Part shown: positions 61,624 to 64,000 of the stretch, piece after piece
How the letters are laid out: each line of letters begins with the position of its first letter
Numbering within the stretch: the first letter of the stretch is position 1
Assembly (NCBI GenBank): GCA_009838195.1
Contig: VXSC01000018.1
Location: forward strand, 62,001 to 126,000
Direction: 5' to 3'
Length of the DNA stretch: 64,000 nt
Source: Rhodothermaceae bacterium
Lineage (GTDB): Bacteria; Bacteroidota; Rhodothermia; Rhodothermales; Bin80
Notes under the pieces: generated by a model
What the model saw: only the letters and a program-made list of their open reading frames with translations
Told to the model about the DNA's origin: nothing
The model's database searches: none
Program-made: the position numbers and the translations under genes

Positions 61624-63165
61624 ATGATACTCAAAAAATTCTGGGGAATTGGTTTCTTTCTTGTGGTAGCTGGGGTTTTAGGCTGCCAAACATCGCCAGA
61701 GCGTCCGAATATTCTGATCATTCTGGCGGACGATCTGGGATATTCGGATATCGGAGCGTACGGAGGCGAAATCCATACGCCAACTCTTGACACGTTGGCG
61801 GAAAATGGAGTCCGTTTCCGCCAGTTCTATAATGCGGGACGCTGCTGCCCGACAAGAGCTTCCCTGTTGACCGGCCGCTATCCGCACGGTGTCGGGATGG
61901 GGGCAATGGTGTCTTCCGTTGACAGCGAGCTGACGACGGGACCCTATCAGGGCTATCTTAGCGAATCGGCATTGACCCTTGCGGAGATGCTTCAGGACTC
62001 TGGTTACCGCACCTATATGTCCGGGAAATGGCATGTCGGAGAGCGCCCTCAGCACTGGCCCCGCACGCGCGGGTTCGAACGTTATTTCGGTTTAATCAGC
62101 GGTGCGAGCAGTTACTACGAGATCATCGAAAACCAGCCTCGCAAACGGCAAATGGTATTGGATGATGATCCTTGGAGCCCACCAGACTCGGGGTTCTATA
62201 TGACGGATGCATTCACGGACCGAGCGATTGAATTTCTTCAGTCGCACCCATCTGAGAAGCCGTTCCTGCTCTATTTGGCTTACACTGCTCCACATTGGCC
62301 TTTACATGCACTCCCCGAAGATATTGCCAGATATGCACATGAGTACGAAGAGGGATGGGACGTGCTGCGTCAGGATCGCTATGCACGAATGCAGGAATTG
62401 GGAGTGATCGATGAAACGTATGCTTTTTCTTCCAGGCCCCCAAGGCTGCCTGCCTGGCAGGATATGATCGACAGAAATGATTGGGCGCTACGCATGTCCG
62501 TATATGCCGCGATGGTGGATCGTATGGATCAGGGGATTGGGAGGGTGATCGATCAGTTGCGGTCTACGGATGCGTTGGACAACACATTGGTGATTTTTCT
62601 CTCAGATAACGGTGGATGTGCCGAGAGTGTGGATGGGCGCCGGTTGCATGACCCAAGTACACATGCAGGCGAGCGAGGATCATATCTGGCTTATGAGGAA
62701 GCATGGGCGAATGCCTCGAATACTCCCTTCAGGCTTTATAAGCAGTGGGTACACGAAGGTGGCATCGCGACTCCCCTGATCGCACACTGGCCTGCCCGCA
62801 TCAGAGGGCCAGGCAGAATTATTGACGAGCCCGGCCATGTCATAGATCTAATGGCAACGGTTGCCGAGGTTGCTCGGGCCACCTTGCCTCATTCCGATGG
62901 AAAGAGCCTATTGCCACTGTTGGATACGCCCGAGTACAGTTGGCCGGATCGTACCCTGTACTGGGAGCACATTGGGAATCGTGCGATCCGTCAGGGGGAC
63001 TGGAAACTGGTTTGGGACCGCGGACGCGCTGAGTGGGAGCTCTATAATCTTGCATTGGACGCAACGGAATTGTATGACCTTGCTGCGGAAGCTCCGGAGA
63101 TTGCTTCTAGCTTGCAGCATCGTTGGGAGGTCTGGGCAGACTCCATCGGGGTTCAACTGCGTTGA
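61624..63165 (+). CDS. Arylsulfatase lipoprotein
   Basis: 513 residues. Lipobox VLGC with C21. RPNILIILADDLGYSDIGAYG provides metal ligands, and CCPTRASLLTGRY the formylglycine site, C74 being the C of C-x-P-x-R. GKWHVGERP, AYTAPHWPLHALP and FLSDNGGCAESV complete the signature. It belongs to the same broad clade as the 573-residue enzyme rather than the Tat-exported one. The gene is alone on the plus strand; its substrate is probably a sulfated glycan. It starts 60 bp from the LarA-like start. Confidence 0.92.
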   Translation: MILKKFWGIGFFLVVAGVLGCQTSPERPNILIILADDLGYSDIGAYGGEIHTPTLDTLAENGVRFRQFYNAGRCCPTRASLLTGRYPHGVGMGAMVSSVDSELTTGPYQGYLSESALTLAEMLQDSGYRTYMSGKWHVGERPQHWPRTRGFERYFGLISGASSYYEIIENQPRKRQMVLDDDPWSPPDSGFYMTDAFTDRAIEFLQSHPSEKPFLLYLAYTAPHWPLHALPEDIARYAHEYEEGWDVLRQDRYARMQELGVIDETYAFSSRPPRLPAWQDMIDRNDWALRMSVYAAMVDRMDQGIGRVIDQLRSTDALDNTLVIFLSDNGGCAESVDGRRLHDPSTHAGERGSYLAYEEAWANASNTPFRLYKQWVHEGGIATPLIAHWPARIRGPGRIIDEPGHVIDLMATVAEVARATLPHSDGKSLLPLLDTPEYSWPDRTLYWEHIGNRAIRQGDWKLVWDRGRAEWELYNLALDATELYDLAAEAPEIASSLQHRWEVWADSIGVQLR

Positions 63166-63250
63166 TAATTTCAGCCAACAGATGAGGTGAGGGTAAGAGG
63201 TTCAATAAGATTCCTTTCGGGTCAAGTGCGTGAACCACGAGTCCCTGTGT

Positions 63251-63496
63251 TTACCCACTCGGTGTTTTAGCATTCGTCCCCTTCTGTTCAGGTTCAACAT
63301 TTTGGAAGGAAGCTAAAAGTCTAACCTCATTTTGTGCAATGGAGTCCAATATCCTTGCCTCGCTTTTTTCAATAGTGCGAGAAACCCGCCGGGTGATCAG
63401 TAAGATTATTCCGTACAGAACTCCAAAGATGGCAAGTAGAAGGACTGCAATGATGAGGAGGGTGATAATGATTTCAAAAGGACCTAGACTGAACAT
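63251..63496 (-). CDS. One-helix membrane protein with hendecad coiled coil, copy 1 of a tandem array
   Basis: 81 residues from ATG 63496; the frame extends 13 codons upstream to a less likely start. Long hydrophobic stretch FEIIITLLIIAVLLLAIFGVLYGIILLI (given here in parts) makes one transmembrane helix, followed by basic TRRVSRT. Then an 11-residue repeat follows (IEKSEARILDS, IAQNEVRLLAS) that should form a right-handed coiled coil in the cytoplasm or periplasm. Function is unknown. Two similar genes lie upstream on the same strand at 63577-63753 and 63843-64000, as separate tandem duplicates. Confidence 0.6.
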   Translation of the reverse strand: MFSLGPFEIIITLLIIAVLLLAIFGVLYGIILLITRRVSRTIEKSEARILDSIAQNEVRLLASFQNVEPEQKGTNAKTPSG

Positions 63497-63576
63497 GATT
63501 TTGAGATTATTTTGTCTTACCAGTTCCGGATACACAATAATCGCCCACTCGGCGCCTAAACGTCCGTCACCTTCTG

Positions 63577-63753
63577 TTAATTTTCAGTGTTTTTGAAGGA
63601 AGCTGCAAGTCGGGTCTCGCGTTGTGCAATAGAGGTCATAATTCTGGCCTCACTTTGTTGTAGGGAGCGAGAAACCTTCCGGTTGATCAGTAAACTAATG
63701 CCGTACAGAATTCCAAAGTTGACAAGTAAAACGACTGCGATGATGGAGATCAT
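63577..63753 (-). pseudogene. Copy 2 of the small membrane-protein array, start lost and tail truncated
   Basis: The stretch KIIYDLGPFGTLMISIIAVV aligns with KIMFSLGPFEIIITLLIIAV of copy 1, but the start ATG is replaced by ATT, so translation could begin only at an internal ATG (63753), inside the membrane helix. At the C-terminus a TAA replaces the GAG that continues copy 3 (GAAAATTAA versus GAAAATGAG), removing the EQKGTNA tail. The downstream bases still align (CAGAAGGTGACG versus CAGAAGGGGACG). Both ends are therefore damaged. The coiled-coil part (SEARIMTSIAQRETRLAASF) is well preserved, so decay looks recent. Confidence 0.65.
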
Positions 63754-63842
63754 GAGGGTTCCAAAAGGACCTAGGTCATAAATAATTTTGAGGTTGATCT
63801 ACCGTGTCGGTTCCTGACACACAACACCTGCCCACATGGCAC

Positions 63843-64000
63843 TTATGCATTCGTCCCCTTCTGCTCATTTTCAATGTTATTGAGGGAAGCTGCAAGTCTG
63901 GCATCACTTTGTGCAATAGAGGTCATAATTCTGGCCTCGCTTTGTTCTACGGAGCGAGAAACCCGCCGGGTGATTATTGAAATTCCACAGTATATAACTC
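63843..64000 (-). CDS. Copy 3 of the small membrane-protein array, 5' part off the right edge
   Basis: 52 residues of a frame open at the right edge, ending at the TAA at 63843-63845. The end of a membrane helix, then TRRVSRSVEQSEARIMTSI, AQSDARLAASL and a polar tail ENEQKGTNA match copies 1 and 2 closely; EQKGTNA occurs in copy 1 as well. The 11-residue repeat is clear here (VEQSEARIMTS, IAQSDARLAAS). The start lies beyond base 64000. The gene order indicates at least three tandem copies, the array probably continuing to the right. Confidence 0.6.
   Translation of the reverse strand, partial: VIYCGISIITRRVSRSVEQSEARIMTSIAQSDARLAASLNNIENEQKGTNA

Noticed and set aside
1-64000. tRNA, rRNA, CRISPR repeats, insertion sequences, prophage genes and origins
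   Set aside because: No conserved tRNA T-loop in an intergenic stretch, no short repeated spacers, no transposase or integrase motif, and no DnaA-box cluster were seen. Short RNAs cannot be excluded by eye.

Overview
This 64 kb window carries about 47 protein genes and no RNA gene, CRISPR array, transposase or phage gene that I could recognise. The gene set suggests a free-living or host-associated marine heterotroph of the Bacteroidota/Rhodothermota assemblage. Evidence includes Tat-exported oxidoreductases, many lipoproteins, three sulfatases, DUF1080, ThuA and PSD1/DUF1501 proteins, a CreD homologue, and AT-rich start contexts with few Shine-Dalgarno sequences. PVC bacteria share several of these families, so the phylum is an inference.

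Layout. At 1-12.2 kb: an S9 peptidase cut by the left edge, a large RecB-type nuclease/RNase H-like/SF1 helicase fusion, a secreted PQQ-type sugar dehydrogenase, a PspB-like membrane protein followed by a decayed paralogue, then rnc, gcvP and creD. At 12.2-18.3 kb: an accessory-looking stretch with an AAA/DUF4143 ATPase behind a nested palindrome, an ADP-ribosylglycohydrolase, and a three-gene cassette of MerR regulator, VIT/VWA protein and NYN ribonuclease. The cassette is the best candidate here for an undescribed system. At 18.6-26.4 kb: a ThuA protein, an operon of GlcD-like flavoprotein, degenerate Fe-S protein, UPF0261/Tm-1-like protein and creatininase-family hydrolase, a convergent sugar epimerase, and a HicB/HicA-like toxin-antitoxin pair.

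At 26.6-41.2 kb: a DUF1501 plus PSD1 cytochrome pair, a GH10 xylanase lipoprotein, an SLC13 transporter with four RCK-C domains, two sulfatases and a four-part SGNH/dehydrogenase/HEAT/cytochrome c protein. At 41.2-48.8 kb: a small beta-barrel-like protein, an AlkD-like repair protein, a CBM9-DUF1080-Gfo/Idh/MocA cluster, two lipoproteins, and the rdgB-dtd pair. At 48.8-63.2 kb: a minus-strand series of epimerase, ThuA/PQQ dehydrogenase, FG-GAP/double DUF1080, aldo/keto reductase, YdcZ transporter, Gfo/Idh/MocA, lactonase, hydroxyisobutyrate dehydrogenase-like and LarA-like genes, then a divergent sulfatase. The right edge holds a tandem array of small one-helix membrane proteins, one copy decayed.

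Taken together, the region reads as an outer-surface and periplasmic polysaccharide programme: sulfatases and GH10 expose sugars, and Gfo/Idh/MocA plus DUF1080 proteins probably cleave through 3-keto intermediates. Soluble dehydrogenases and cytochromes take electrons, and lactonase, epimerases and dehydrogenases process the products. This metabolic reading is inferred from family membership. Housekeeping genes and a small conflict/stress island are interspersed.
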